Part shown: in pieces, positions 14,397 to 22,256 of the stretch
Position numbering within the stretch: position 1 is the first letter of the stretch
Layout: every line of letters starts with the position of its first letter
From: an uncultured bacterium
GTDB taxonomy: Bacteria; Latescibacterota; UBA2968; UBA8231
Assembly (NCBI GenBank): GCA_937942165.1
Contig: CALDFW010000110.1
Coordinates: 1-32,123 of the forward strand
Direction of reading: 5' to 3'
Length of the DNA stretch: 32,123 bases
Program-made: the position numbers and the translations under genes
Notes under the pieces: generated by a model
What the model was told of the DNA's origin: nothing
What the model saw: the letters and a program-made list of their open reading frames with translations, nothing else
Database searches by the model: none

Positions 14397-15401
14397 CTAA
14401 CCGTCGATCAGCGTGCGGTTGATGAACTCAGTGATATCTTCGATGGTCTCAAGTTCGGTAAAGAGCAGGCTCATGGCGATGCGGCGCGCGAGGTCTGCTA
14501 CGTGCGGATCTTCAAACTCAACGGCCTGTCTTCCATCCGTAGCGGCTAGCAGCAGGCAGCCTAGGTCGCGCACAGCGGGCTTCTCAATGTCTTTGACGCC
14601 TTTGTAAGAAGCCAGCTTGAAATAGCCGTTCCAAAATACGTTAATGGCTTCCAGGTAGGCGGCTTTCTGAATGCTGTTCTGCATCGCTTTAACGCACATG
14701 TCTGCCGCGTAAAAGGCCAAGTCGAAACCGGGGTGGCCAAAGTGCGCGGTAGAAAAGTCCACCAGATAGAGCTGACCGGAGTTAATCCATACGTTACACG
14801 GTCTCAGGTCGGCCAATACCAAGGCATAGGTTTCTTTTTTGAGGCGCTTGGTTTGGGCGTCAATGACCTTTTTTAGGTCGGGAAACGAGTTGGTTACATA
14901 CTCATAGTGCGGCTCGATGCGCAGCTGCTCAAAGGCCTTGGTGTCTTTGAACATCGTCTTCAACTCGGGGTGTTCGGCCGTTTCGTTATGCACGGTTGCC
15001 AGCAGTTCGCCGCACTGTACGGCAATCTGCAGGTCGATGCGGCCGTTGGACAGATCGTCTTCCCACAGCACGGCGTTTTCAGGTGGCGGCGTGGTGACCA
15101 GAATAAAGTCCGTTCGGTCAACCAATACGGACTCGGGGATAATTTCGGGCGGGAGGAACTGTCGCAAAATATCAATGCAGGCATCTTCAGCAAAGATGCG
15201 CTTGCGGTCAAGCCACCAGCGCTCTTTGATCTGCACGCGAGAATGAGCCTGTTTAACAATCCAAGAGGCCTTGGGGGAAGCCACGTAATAGACGCGATTT
15301 TTCATACCGTCGCCTATGCTCTGCACGCGAATTGGCGTCCCCCGCGTAATGAGCTTCTTGCGTTGTAAATAGCCAGAGAGTGCTTTCTTTTCCAGATTCA
15401 T
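14397..15401 (-). CDS. APH/methylthioribose-kinase-like phosphotransferase
   Basis: This 334-residue protein has the protein-kinase-like fold of small-molecule kinases (PF01636 type). ASWIVKQAHSRV (45-56) supplies the nucleotide-binding Lys50 and resembles the VKQA block of MtnK, as does the following Arg/Ile-rich segment. The catalytic loop is LADLRPCNVW (196-205) with Asp198 and Asn203, and the metal-binding Asp215 is in LVDF. The His normally found two residues before the catalytic Asp (HGD) is replaced by Leu, which is unusual. The substrate is unknown; methylthioribose, or another sugar or choline-like alcohol, is possible. It is 8 bases downstream of lipA and probably cotranscribed, but no functional link to lipoate is evident. 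Confidence 0.75.
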   Translation of the reverse strand: MNLEKKALSGYLQRKKLITRGTPIRVQSIGDGMKNRVYYVASPKASWIVKQAHSRVQIKERWWLDRKRIFAEDACIDILRQFLPPEIIPESVLVDRTDFILVTTPPPENAVLWEDDLSNGRIDLQIAVQCGELLATVHNETAEHPELKTMFKDTKAFEQLRIEPHYEYVTNSFPDLKKVIDAQTKRLKKETYALVLADLRPCNVWINSGQLYLVDFSTAHFGHPGFDLAFYAADMCVKAMQNSIQKAAYLEAINVFWNGYFKLASYKGVKDIEKPAVRDLGCLLLAATDGRQAVEFEDPHVADLARRIAMSLLFTELETIEDITEFINRTLIDG

Positions 15402-15409
15402 TCGCGCCT

Positions 15410-16345
15410 TTACTCTTTCTCGATGGATACGGGGTCTATGGACAGAAGTGTGTTGGGCACGCCGTCCGTGTACCTGTTGGCTTCGTCTACCTGCTTCTCA
15501 GCGTGATATGAAGAGCGCACGAGCGGACCGGATTCGACGTGGCGAAATCCGCGGTCCATCGCGTAGGCGCGCCAGTGTTCAAATTCGTCTGGGGGCACAT
15601 AGCGATCAACGGGAACGTGTTCGGCAGAAGGGCTTAAATACTGCCCAAGCGTCAGAATGGCACAGCCGACGGCAGCAAGGTCGTCTATGGTCTGAGCAAT
15701 TTCCTCTTCGCGTTCACCCGCGCCTAGCATGGCGCCGGATTTAGTGGGCGCAGAGCCAGCCGTGCGCGCGCGGTCCAGCAGTTCGAGAGAGCGCGCGTAT
15801 TTAGCCTGTGGACGCATCTTGTAGTAGAGGCGTGGAACAGTTTCAATATTGTGGTTCAAAATGTCGGGCCGAGCCTCTAAGACCGTTTCCAGGGCATCCC
15901 AATTGCCCTGGAAATCGGGTATGAGCACTTCCACGGTGGTTTCTGGGCAGCGTTTGTGAAGTGCATCGAGCGTGCGGGCGAAAATACGTGCGCCTCCGTC
16001 CGGGAGTTCGTCTCTATTCACCGAAGTAATGACGGCGTGGCGCAGGTTTAAATGGGCGACGGCCTCGGCGACGCGTTCGGGCTCGCCCTCGTCTAACCAC
16101 TCTGGGCGCCCGGTCTTGATAGCGCAGAAGCCACAGCTGCGCGTGCAAATATCGCCGAGAATCATGAAGGTAGCTGTGCGCTGCCCCCAGCATTCGCCAA
16201 TATTGGGACAGTGAGCGCTTTCGCATACTGTATGCAGCCGCTTTTCGGCGACTAAACGCTTGATATCCATGTAGTTGGGACTGCCAGGAGCCTTGGCTTT
16301 TAGCCATGCTGGAAGGCGTCGACGCTCTTTTAAGATATTTGACAT
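15410..16345 (-). CDS. lipA: Lipoyl synthase
   Basis: This 311-residue radical-SAM enzyme inserts two sulfur atoms into protein-bound octanoyl groups to make lipoyl cofactors for 2-oxoacid dehydrogenases and the glycine cleavage system. Both iron-sulfur clusters can be seen: the auxiliary cluster ligands Cys41, Cys46 and Cys52 in CESAHCPNIGEC, and the radical-SAM CX3CX2C at Cys67, Cys71 and Cys74 in CTRSCGFC. The C-terminal RSSYHA, whose serine ligates the auxiliary cluster in known structures, is present. The length is typical. An AT-rich promoter lies upstream. No ribosome binding site is obvious. No lipB or lplA is nearby. Confidence 0.97.
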   Translation of the reverse strand: MSNILKERRRLPAWLKAKAPGSPNYMDIKRLVAEKRLHTVCESAHCPNIGECWGQRTATFMILGDICTRSCGFCAIKTGRPEWLDEGEPERVAEAVAHLNLRHAVITSVNRDELPDGGARIFARTLDALHKRCPETTVEVLIPDFQGNWDALETVLEARPDILNHNIETVPRLYYKMRPQAKYARSLELLDRARTAGSAPTKSGAMLGAGEREEEIAQTIDDLAAVGCAILTLGQYLSPSAEHVPVDRYVPPDEFEHWRAYAMDRGFRHVESGPLVRSSYHAEKQVDEANRYTDGVPNTLLSIDPVSIEKE

Positions 16346-16415
16346 AAAAACTTGTGTTTTAACGATTTCTGAGGAGCTCAGCCGACGGACTAAACCGCGG
16401 CCAAATGGTTATAGT

Positions 16416-16445
16416 ATAATAAATGTTTATATCCGGCAATATCAA
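16416..16445 (-). promoter_or_regulatory. Predicted promoter for lipA
   Basis: On the minus strand TTGATA (16445-16440) and TATTAT (16421-16416) are 18 bases apart (TTATTA at 17 is equally good), in a locally AT-rich stretch between the glycosyltransferase end and lipA. Transcription would start near 16409, about 60 bases before the lipA ATG. Confidence 0.5.
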
Positions 16446-16460
16446 GGTGTGGAGATTTTT

Positions 16461-17702
16461 TTACCCTTCGTTCAGGCCTCTCAATTCGAGTCGGCATCTG
16501 AGCTGACGAGCAATATATATCCAGAGGGCAATGGTGGGGGCTAGTTTGGCGCTGCGGTAGACCAATGACGTGGCGACATTCCATGTGCGTTCAGGATCAA
16601 TGGGGCCATATACTCCAGACTGGATATCGAAAAATACGAAGGGCGTTGGCAGAGCGAGTGCACCGTATATGCACAGTAAACGCACGTCCGGATTGCGCAG
16701 ATAGAGCGCGATAAGAACCGGTAGGAGAAATACGTAATGGTGCTCCCAGACGTCTTTGTAAGCGAGAAAATACGTAGTCATCCACAGGCTCAGATGTAGC
16801 GTAGTGTCTTTGCTGTGAGCTCGCCAAGAGGCAAAGAGTGCAAAGAACCCGCAGATGAGAGGGGCTATATACGCAGGCGCAGCGGCCCAAAGCGGCAGAT
16901 CGGCCAGTGAACTCAATTCACTGAGCGGGATCTGTGCAAAATGGGCTCCTATACTGACGAGGCCGCCCCAGAGTCCGACGTTGCCAGCATGTGTTAGGGC
17001 TCCTTTAAAATGTCCCGAATGGAGGTTGGTCTGGACAAAGGAGTCAAAGCCATTTGGATAGATCAGAAAATAGGGTAGACTGACCAGCGCCGCGCTGCCC
17101 AGGCCGATAAGCAGCGTGCGATACTGGCGAAGGCGGACAAGGGCAGGTAGGATAATGAGCATATTGGGTTTCACTAGAATAGAGGCTGCCCAGAGAACGG
17201 TGGGACTGTTCGGCTGTCGAGTCTGGAGGGCTAAGAGTAGCCAATAGAACACAGATGCCGCCCAAAAACTCACCTGACCCATATACATCTCGAGAAAAAA
17301 CGGTGAGAAGGCCAGCCACATACAGACGGCTCGTGCGCGGAGAAGCTTAGGGATCGATTGACGCCAGGTGAGCCACAGGTTGGCGCACAGCAAAACTTCG
17401 CCTATAAACAGGTGCAAGTAATAGGACGAGAGGGGAGGAAATTGGGCATACAGGCGACCTATGGTCTGGGCAAAGACGGGCAGGTAGCGGTAGCCGAATG
17501 CACCTTCTACCGCGTAGATATCTCGATGCTGTACCAGGGCCTGTCCGGCCAAATAGAATACGCTAAAATCAAATCCGCGGCGGGTATGAGAAGCGTCGTT
17601 AAACAGGGGACGCAGCCAGTCTTCAAAGAGCGCTGTTGCGAATAGGAGGTGTACTGAAAGGCCGACGCCCAGCCAGAGCGTCGGCCTTTGCGAGAGGGAC
17701 AC
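16461..17702 (-). CDS. GT87-type (DUF2029) polytopic membrane glycosyltransferase
   Basis: This 413-residue protein is very hydrophobic, with about ten predicted membrane helices. After the first helix comes the block GFDFSVFYLAGQAL (43-56), including Asp45, followed by DIY and YRYLP. This is the arrangement of GT-C fold polyprenyl-phosphate-dependent mannosyltransferases of family 87, in which the early Asp is the probable catalytic base. A periplasmic loop follows and a KPN block lies mid-protein. It probably adds a sugar to a lipid or surface glycan; the sugar is unknown. The start GTG lies 6 bases after the peptidase stop, with no clear ribosome binding site. The first helix is encoded across a 12-base-pair terminator-like hairpin, so the N-terminus deserves caution. 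Confidence 0.78.
   Translation of the reverse strand: MSLSQRPTLWLGVGLSVHLLFATALFEDWLRPLFNDASHTRRGFDFSVFYLAGQALVQHRDIYAVEGAFGYRYLPVFAQTIGRLYAQFPPLSSYYLHLFIGEVLLCANLWLTWRQSIPKLLRARAVCMWLAFSPFFLEMYMGQVSFWAASVFYWLLLALQTRQPNSPTVLWAASILVKPNMLIILPALVRLRQYRTLLIGLGSAALVSLPYFLIYPNGFDSFVQTNLHSGHFKGALTHAGNVGLWGGLVSIGAHFAQIPLSELSSLADLPLWAAAPAYIAPLICGFFALFASWRAHSKDTTLHLSLWMTTYFLAYKDVWEHHYVFLLPVLIALYLRNPDVRLLCIYGALALPTPFVFFDIQSGVYGPIDPERTWNVATSLVYRSAKLAPTIALWIYIARQLRCRLELRGLNEG
17657..17689 (-). terminator. Terminator-like hairpin after the S41 peptidase gene, inside the glycosyltransferase 5' end
   Basis: AAAGGCCGACGC (17657-17668) and GCGTCGGCCTTT (17678-17689) form a perfect 12-base-pair stem with a 9-base loop. 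On the minus strand the stem ends in CCTTTCAG, so the T tract is short. It starts 20 bases after the peptidase stop at 17709 and overlaps codons 5-16 of the glycosyltransferase. It may attenuate transcription between the two genes. Confidence 0.5.
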
Positions 17703-17708
17703 GGCCGT

Positions 17709-19589
17709 CTACTCGACGTCGATGGACTCGTCGTCCTGCGCTACTGCATCTTCGCTTCCAATGCCAATTTCTTCTACTTGGAACCAGTGTTCATAGTCGA
17801 GCGGATTCGCCAGCAGAGCTCGGGCCTCGAGAACTTGGGGGTCGACTTCGGCGTTATACGATTCGGCCTGATGGACGCCGTAGGCCTTTTCGAGAATAGC
17901 GTAGGTGAGACGCCAGAGAATGAGATCTTTATTGTCCTGCCAGTGTTTCTCTTCGGCGCTGTCGATTTTCTCGATGAGTTGAGCAATAGAATCTTCGAGT
18001 TCGTCGAAATCGTCCTCCTGCGCCATTTCTTCTAACTCGTTGACGTGTGCTTCCGCTTCGCTGATATACTCGAAATCGCGCTCCTGGGCAAAGGAGCGAA
18101 ATTCCTCAAACGTGTCCTCATTGGCGCGAAACGCACGCGTCAGTTCGGGGTGAGCTACTCGATACTGGCGCGCGTAGTAGAAAAACTGATTGTCCAAGCT
18201 AGAAAAGCCGTTGAGCTGCCACCACAGTCGATTGCCCTGGCGCGTCGTGCCTTCAACGTCCGGGGTGATCGCGCCCCCGCCGCGCACAATGCGTTCAAGT
18301 ATCTTGGTGTGAAAAGCGGTCGCCGGGTCGCTGACGAGCGTGGAATCTTTGCGCATGCGCTTGTCGATGGAACGTCCCGATGGCGTGTGCCATGCGGCCA
18401 TCGTTAGCTTGAGTTCAGAGTGTTCGTCAATATTGACAACCTGCTGTACGGAGCCTTTGCCAACGGTTGTCGAGCCCAGCACGAGCCCGCGGTCCCAGTC
18501 TTGGACGGCGCCGGCGACAATTTCCGAAGCGGAAGCTGAACCGCCGTTGACCAAGATGATGAGGGGCTCGTCGGCAAAGAGAGCTGACTCGGAGGTCAGA
18601 TATTTAGTGGTGTCTCGGAATGCACGTCCGGCGGTAAACACAACCATGCGCTCTTCGGGTAGGAATAGGTCGACAATATTTACGGCCTCGTCCAAATAGC
18701 CTCCCCCGTTTCCGCGCAGATCGAAGATGATGCGTTGCATACCCTGTTCGCGCAGGGATAGAAGAGCATCGCGTACCTCTGCGCTGCAGTTGCGCTGGAA
18801 TCGGTCGAGCTTGACATACCCCGTCGAATCGGGAAAGAGGGTTTCTACTGCGATGCTGCCCATCTTGACTTCTTCGCGCACTACGGATAGGTCGAACGGC
18901 TCCTCAACGCCTGCGCGCCGGAGCGTTACGGTAACGATAGAACCGGGTTCACCGCGCATCTTATCAGCGGCGTCACCAGCCGACATCTCTTTCGTGCTCT
19001 CCCCATCAATGGCCAGAATGAGGTCGCCCGACTTGATGCCTGCACGAGCGGCCGGCGTGTCGTCATGGAGCAGGCTCCACACGGCGATGGCGCTGTCGGG
19101 ACGCACAACTTGGATGCGAAAACCCAGACCGCCGTACTTGCCCTGAGTCTGAATGTTAAAGTTGTCGAGGTTGCGTTTTTCTAAAAATACGGAATACGGG
19201 TCGAGTATCTGCATCATACCGGCGATACCAAACCGGACCAAGGTGTCTGCTGGCGTGTGGTAAAAGGCCTTTTCGTCCAGCGATCGGGCAACCTGCATAA
19301 GCGTAGTGAAACGGCTTGCAAGAAGCTTTCGCGGGTGGGAGGATGCCTGCATAGCGTCGGTGTCTATTTCGTATTCGGATGCGGGATCCATGGCGGCAAA
19401 AAGACCGCGTGCTGCCGCCTGCATGAGCGTATCGGGGGGAATTTCTTCAAAATAATACTCGTGTATTCGCTGGGCTATGGGCCAGAGGACGGCTTTGTAT
19501 TCCTGGTCAATCGAAGGGCTTGCCCCGATGGGTTGAGCGATTGAGAGACAGGTTAAGAGGAGGACGAAAGGGCGAACAGAGATGTTCAA
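17709..19589 (-). CDS. S41-family C-terminal processing peptidase (CtpA/Prc type), exported
   Basis: This 626-residue protein has a signal peptide at 1-23. A helical N-terminal region precedes the PDZ domain (about 145-240, with the GLGFRI block) that recognises substrate C-termini. The protease core has the LDRF block, DLRGNGGG (290-297), Ser353 in GGSASASE and Lys378 in TTVGKGSV. The 25-residue Ser-Lys spacing matches characterised tail-specific proteases. A C-terminal region of about 150 residues, strongly acidic and probably helical (480-626), goes beyond the minimal family. It probably degrades or matures envelope proteins in the periplasm. The start is TTG at 19589, preceded by AAAGGAG with 7 bases spacing. 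It lies 70 bases after coaX and 6 bases before the glycosyltransferase gene. Confidence 0.93.
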   Translation of the reverse strand: MNISVRPFVLLLTCLSIAQPIGASPSIDQEYKAVLWPIAQRIHEYYFEEIPPDTLMQAAARGLFAAMDPASEYEIDTDAMQASSHPRKLLASRFTTLMQVARSLDEKAFYHTPADTLVRFGIAGMMQILDPYSVFLEKRNLDNFNIQTQGKYGGLGFRIQVVRPDSAIAVWSLLHDDTPAARAGIKSGDLILAIDGESTKEMSAGDAADKMRGEPGSIVTVTLRRAGVEEPFDLSVVREEVKMGSIAVETLFPDSTGYVKLDRFQRNCSAEVRDALLSLREQGMQRIIFDLRGNGGGYLDEAVNIVDLFLPEERMVVFTAGRAFRDTTKYLTSESALFADEPLIILVNGGSASASEIVAGAVQDWDRGLVLGSTTVGKGSVQQVVNIDEHSELKLTMAAWHTPSGRSIDKRMRKDSTLVSDPATAFHTKILERIVRGGGAITPDVEGTTRQGNRLWWQLNGFSSLDNQFFYYARQYRVAHPELTRAFRANEDTFEEFRSFAQERDFEYISEAEAHVNELEEMAQEDDFDELEDSIAQLIEKIDSAEEKHWQDNKDLILWRLTYAILEKAYGVHQAESYNAEVDPQVLEARALLANPLDYEHWFQVEEIGIGSEDAVAQDDESIDVE

Positions 19590-19659
19590 TACGATACTCC
19601 TTTATAAGGCACTGGCAAGCGGACCATTTCAACTTTTGTTTGATAATACTTTGTGAAAG

Positions 19660-20433
19660 TTACACAGTCAACTTGTTGCGCTCGTATGCTACGCACAGGC
19701 CGCGCAGCACAAGTGTACTGTCGCACTGCCAGTTGGAACGAGTTAGCGGGTAGAGCCGTTGAGCATCTCCGCCCGTCAGTATGGACTGAATGGGAATACC
19801 TGCGATTTCACTAAGTCGATCACGCAGTCCGTCGATTAGGCTCGCGGCGCCGAATAAGATGCCGGCTCGCATGCCGTCGGGGGTGTTGCCGGCGGGCAGA
19901 GGAGCGCAATCACCCAGTTCAATTTCCGGCAGCAGACTGGTGCCGGCGCGCAGCGACTTCAGCATCATCTGCAGGCCTGGGGCAATGGTGCCTCCGAGAA
20001 AGATGCCCTCTGCGCTTAGCAGGTCAACTGTGATGGCGGTACCCGCGTCAGCGATGATGAGCGCGGTATCCGGTGCCGCTTCGGCAAGAGCAGCCGAAGC
20101 GGCTAGCAGTCGGTCAATGCCAACGTGCTGCGGGTTGTCGTATCGGATCTGCAGGCCAAGGCCCCAGTCGCTATCGACGGAATGGGCGGCAATGTCACAC
20201 CGATTACATGCAGCGATTAGGTCAGTTTCGATGTCGCGAACTACCGAGGCAATTAAGGCTCGCTTGACGGGCTGATGGTTGGCATGCTTCGCGATAAAGT
20301 CCATAAGCCATATCGCGTGATTCGTCTCGCCGGCCTGATCCGGTGTGCGGATCCGGTCTCGGGCTAGCAGCGCGCCGTCCGAAAAGAGTCCAAAATCAAT
20401 GTGTGTGTTGCCTATGTCCAGAGCGATTAGCAT
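19660..20433 (-). CDS. coaX: Type III pantothenate kinase
   Basis: This 257-residue protein catalyses the first step of coenzyme A synthesis, ATP-dependent phosphorylation of pantothenate. As an ASKHA-fold enzyme it has LDIGNTHIDFGLF (5-17) for the nucleotide phosphates with catalytic Asp6, VGIDRL (104-109) for pantothenate binding, and ADAGTAITVDLL (128-139) with the second conserved Asp129. GGTIAPGL follows. The length is typical and the protein complete. There is no linked birA, the common neighbour in many genomes. It diverges from the M23 peptidase gene with about 175 bases between the coding starts. Confidence 0.96.
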   Translation of the reverse strand: MLIALDIGNTHIDFGLFSDGALLARDRIRTPDQAGETNHAIWLMDFIAKHANHQPVKRALIASVVRDIETDLIAACNRCDIAAHSVDSDWGLGLQIRYDNPQHVGIDRLLAASAALAEAAPDTALIIADAGTAITVDLLSAEGIFLGGTIAPGLQMMLKSLRAGTSLLPEIELGDCAPLPAGNTPDGMRAGILFGAASLIDGLRDRLSEIAGIPIQSILTGGDAQRLYPLTRSNWQCDSTLVLRGLCVAYERNKLTV

Positions 20434-20484
20434 GGTTGTTAACGAAGGTTAGGTTGGTTGACTTTAGCCTAGTGGTGCCGTAGA

Positions 20485-20514
20485 TTGACTCCCGTTAAAA
20501 ATACGTCACATATC
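20485..20514 (+). promoter_or_regulatory. Possible promoter for the M23 peptidase gene
   Basis: TTGACT (20485-20490) is followed after 18 bases by CATATC (20509-20514) in the gap between divergent coaX and the M23 peptidase gene. The -35 box is good and the -10 box moderate. The leader to the preferred ATG at 20610 would be about 90 bases. Confidence 0.35.
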
Positions 20515-20609
20515 GTATTAAACAACGTGCTCGGCAGTGCGAGCGCGAGCGCGTCCAGTCGTCTGGTGCGTCTCACGTGCCTCCACTGCACAAGGAGATG
20601 TACGGCCGT

Positions 20610-21647
20610 ATGCCTCAAAAGCGTCTGACTTTTATCTTTATCCCCTCGGACGAAGGTCACGTGCGCGAATACCGTTTTGCACCCCAGCTTCTGTACGGTG
20701 TTGCATTTGTCCTGTCCTGTTTGATCCTATCTTCTACGTACTTTGCCTGGGGCTTTTCCCGAAAAACGGACCAAGAGGAAGCTCTGCTGCAGTTGCAGGC
20801 CGTGAATGCCGACCTGCTGCGCAACGTCGATATCGCAGAGCGAGAGGTGGCGGATTTCGAACGTGTGATGGCCCAGTTGGTCGCCGACGACGATCGGCTG
20901 CGAGATTATCATATGATGGAACCGCTCTCGCCCGATATACGTCTGGGCGGCGTGGGAGGTTCCGAAGACTTGCCAGAAGAAGATATCGCCGCTCTGCCTG
21001 AGGTGAAGCGAGAGATGCTGCGCGAACTCTCGACGCGGATTATGCGCCTAAAACAGATGGCGCGTTTTCAGGAGGAAAGCTTTGCGCAGATCGAGCGTCA
21101 GTATCTCGAGAGCGAAGGCGACCTACGGCATTTTCCCACGATCTGGCCCGTGCCTCAGAACCGTGCGTGGATCTCGTCGGGATTCGGCCATCGGATAGAT
21201 CCTTTCACCGGTCGTAAAGCGCGTCATTTGGGCGTTGATTTTGCCGGTCGCACGGGGACTCCCATCTACGCTACGGGCGACGGAATTGTTACGCACGCCT
21301 ACATGGACCGGAGACTGGGCAATATTCTGGTGATTGAGCACAGCGCAGAAGAGGTTAACGCGCAGGGAGAAAGCTATATTCGCCAGGGCAAGTTTCGCAC
21401 GGAATATGGACATATGCAGAAGATGCTAGTTGGCGTGGGGGAACGTGTAAAGCGCAATCAGCGTATCGGCCTTATGGGCAGCACGGGGCGCTCTACCGGG
21501 CCGCATCTGCACTACGCTGTGCGATATATTGATCGCAAGCGGGGTGGAGTGAAAGGGTACGTAGATCCCAAGGACTTTTTGCTCGATCACGTCCAGCGAG
21601 ACGCGGAGGCGCAGTCTGCTCAGGTTGCGGGATGGGAAGAAGAGTAA
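20610..21647 (+). CDS. M23-family (LytM-type) membrane-anchored murein peptidase
   Basis: This 345-residue protein begins with a short basic cytoplasmic segment, then one membrane helix (about 28-48, YGVAFVLSCLILSSTYFAW). A periplasmic coiled-coil region (about 50-170) precedes the peptidase domain. Zinc and catalytic residues are complete: His206 and Asp210 in HLGVDFAG, His268 in YGHM, and His299/His301 in HLHYAV. It would cut or help remodel peptidoglycan cross-links, perhaps during cell division or elongation. The longest frame begins at GTG 20577, but AAGGAG at 20592-20597 and the family-like start MPQKRLTFIFIP favour ATG 20610. A strong terminator follows the gene. Confidence 0.92.
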   Translation: MPQKRLTFIFIPSDEGHVREYRFAPQLLYGVAFVLSCLILSSTYFAWGFSRKTDQEEALLQLQAVNADLLRNVDIAEREVADFERVMAQLVADDDRLRDYHMMEPLSPDIRLGGVGGSEDLPEEDIAALPEVKREMLRELSTRIMRLKQMARFQEESFAQIERQYLESEGDLRHFPTIWPVPQNRAWISSGFGHRIDPFTGRKARHLGVDFAGRTGTPIYATGDGIVTHAYMDRRLGNILVIEHSAEEVNAQGESYIRQGKFRTEYGHMQKMLVGVGERVKRNQRIGLMGSTGRSTGPHLHYAVRYIDRKRGGVKGYVDPKDFLLDHVQRDAEAQSAQVAGWEEE

Positions 21648-21664
21648 CATTGATATTATTTTGT

Positions 21665-21700
21665 AAACCGGTTTGCCCGCGGGCGAGCCGGTTTTTTTTT
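21665..21700 (+). terminator. Intrinsic terminator after the M23 peptidase gene
   Basis: AAACCGG (21665-21671) pairs with CCGGTTT (21688-21694), an inner GCCC/GGGC extends the hairpin, and nine T (21692-21700) follow. It begins 17 bases after the M23 stop and separates that gene from the LptE-type gene. Confidence 0.9.
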
Positions 21701-21741
21701 GCTCTCTCTGAGCGTGATTAGACTTCTTGAGGAGAAATGTA

Positions 21742-22245
21742 ATGACCGCTAGGCGTATGGCTTGCGTGCTGTGTGCATTGGCACTGTGTGTTGTGGGGTG
21801 CGCACACTATTCGACTTCGGGCGGGCTAGTTGGCGGTATACGGACCCTTGGCGTGCCGGTTGCAGAGAGTCGGGTAGCTGAGTTTGACATCGCCGAGGCC
21901 TTGAGCGAACAGACGGTTGAGGCGTATGCGCGCGACGGTCGTTTGCGCGTTGTTGATGAAGAAAGCGCCGATGCGCTCCTGGAACTCGTGGTCCTGAATA
22001 TCGAAGACCGCCCCTTTACCTATACCGCTTCTGAACAGACGGAACAGTATCGTTTTCTGCTGAGCGTGCGCGGTCGCTTGGTTCGGTCCCTGGATGAAGA
22101 AGTGCTGATAGACTTTGCACCGATCGAGGGATGGGCAACGTACGATGCAGCGCTGTCCGATGCGGAGGGGCGCGATCTGGCTGTTGAAAAAGCGCTTGAG
22201 ATGGTGGTAGAAGAGCTCGTTGACCGGAGCACGTCCAGCTGGTGA
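21742..22245 (+). CDS. LptE-family LPS-assembly lipoprotein
   Basis: This 167-residue protein has a lipoprotein signal peptide with lipobox VVGC and the lipidated residue at Cys20. After the Cys come a YSTSGG segment and GIRTLGVPVAESRVAE, then a helix ending in DGRLRVVDEESADALLEL, which is the usual order of blocks in LptE-type (PF04390) proteins of environmental Gram-negatives. LptE plugs the LptD barrel and helps place lipopolysaccharide in the outer leaflet; lptD is not in the window. ATG 21742 was chosen because AGGAG (21730-21734) is 7 bases upstream; the TTG start further upstream overlaps that site. It ends 11 bases from the convergent antiporter gene with no terminator between them. 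Confidence 0.75.
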   Translation: MTARRMACVLCALALCVVGCAHYSTSGGLVGGIRTLGVPVAESRVAEFDIAEALSEQTVEAYARDGRLRVVDEESADALLELVVLNIEDRPFTYTASEQTEQYRFLLSVRGRLVRSLDEEVLIDFAPIEGWATYDAALSDAEGRDLAVEKALEMVVEELVDRSTSSW

Positions 22246-22256
22246 ATTCTGGCTCT

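Noticed and set aside
19590-19659. Promoter between coaX and the S41 peptidase gene (TTGAAA ... TTATAA)
   Set aside because: The spacer is 19 bases and the match modest; not strong enough to annotate, although a separate peptidase promoter remains possible.
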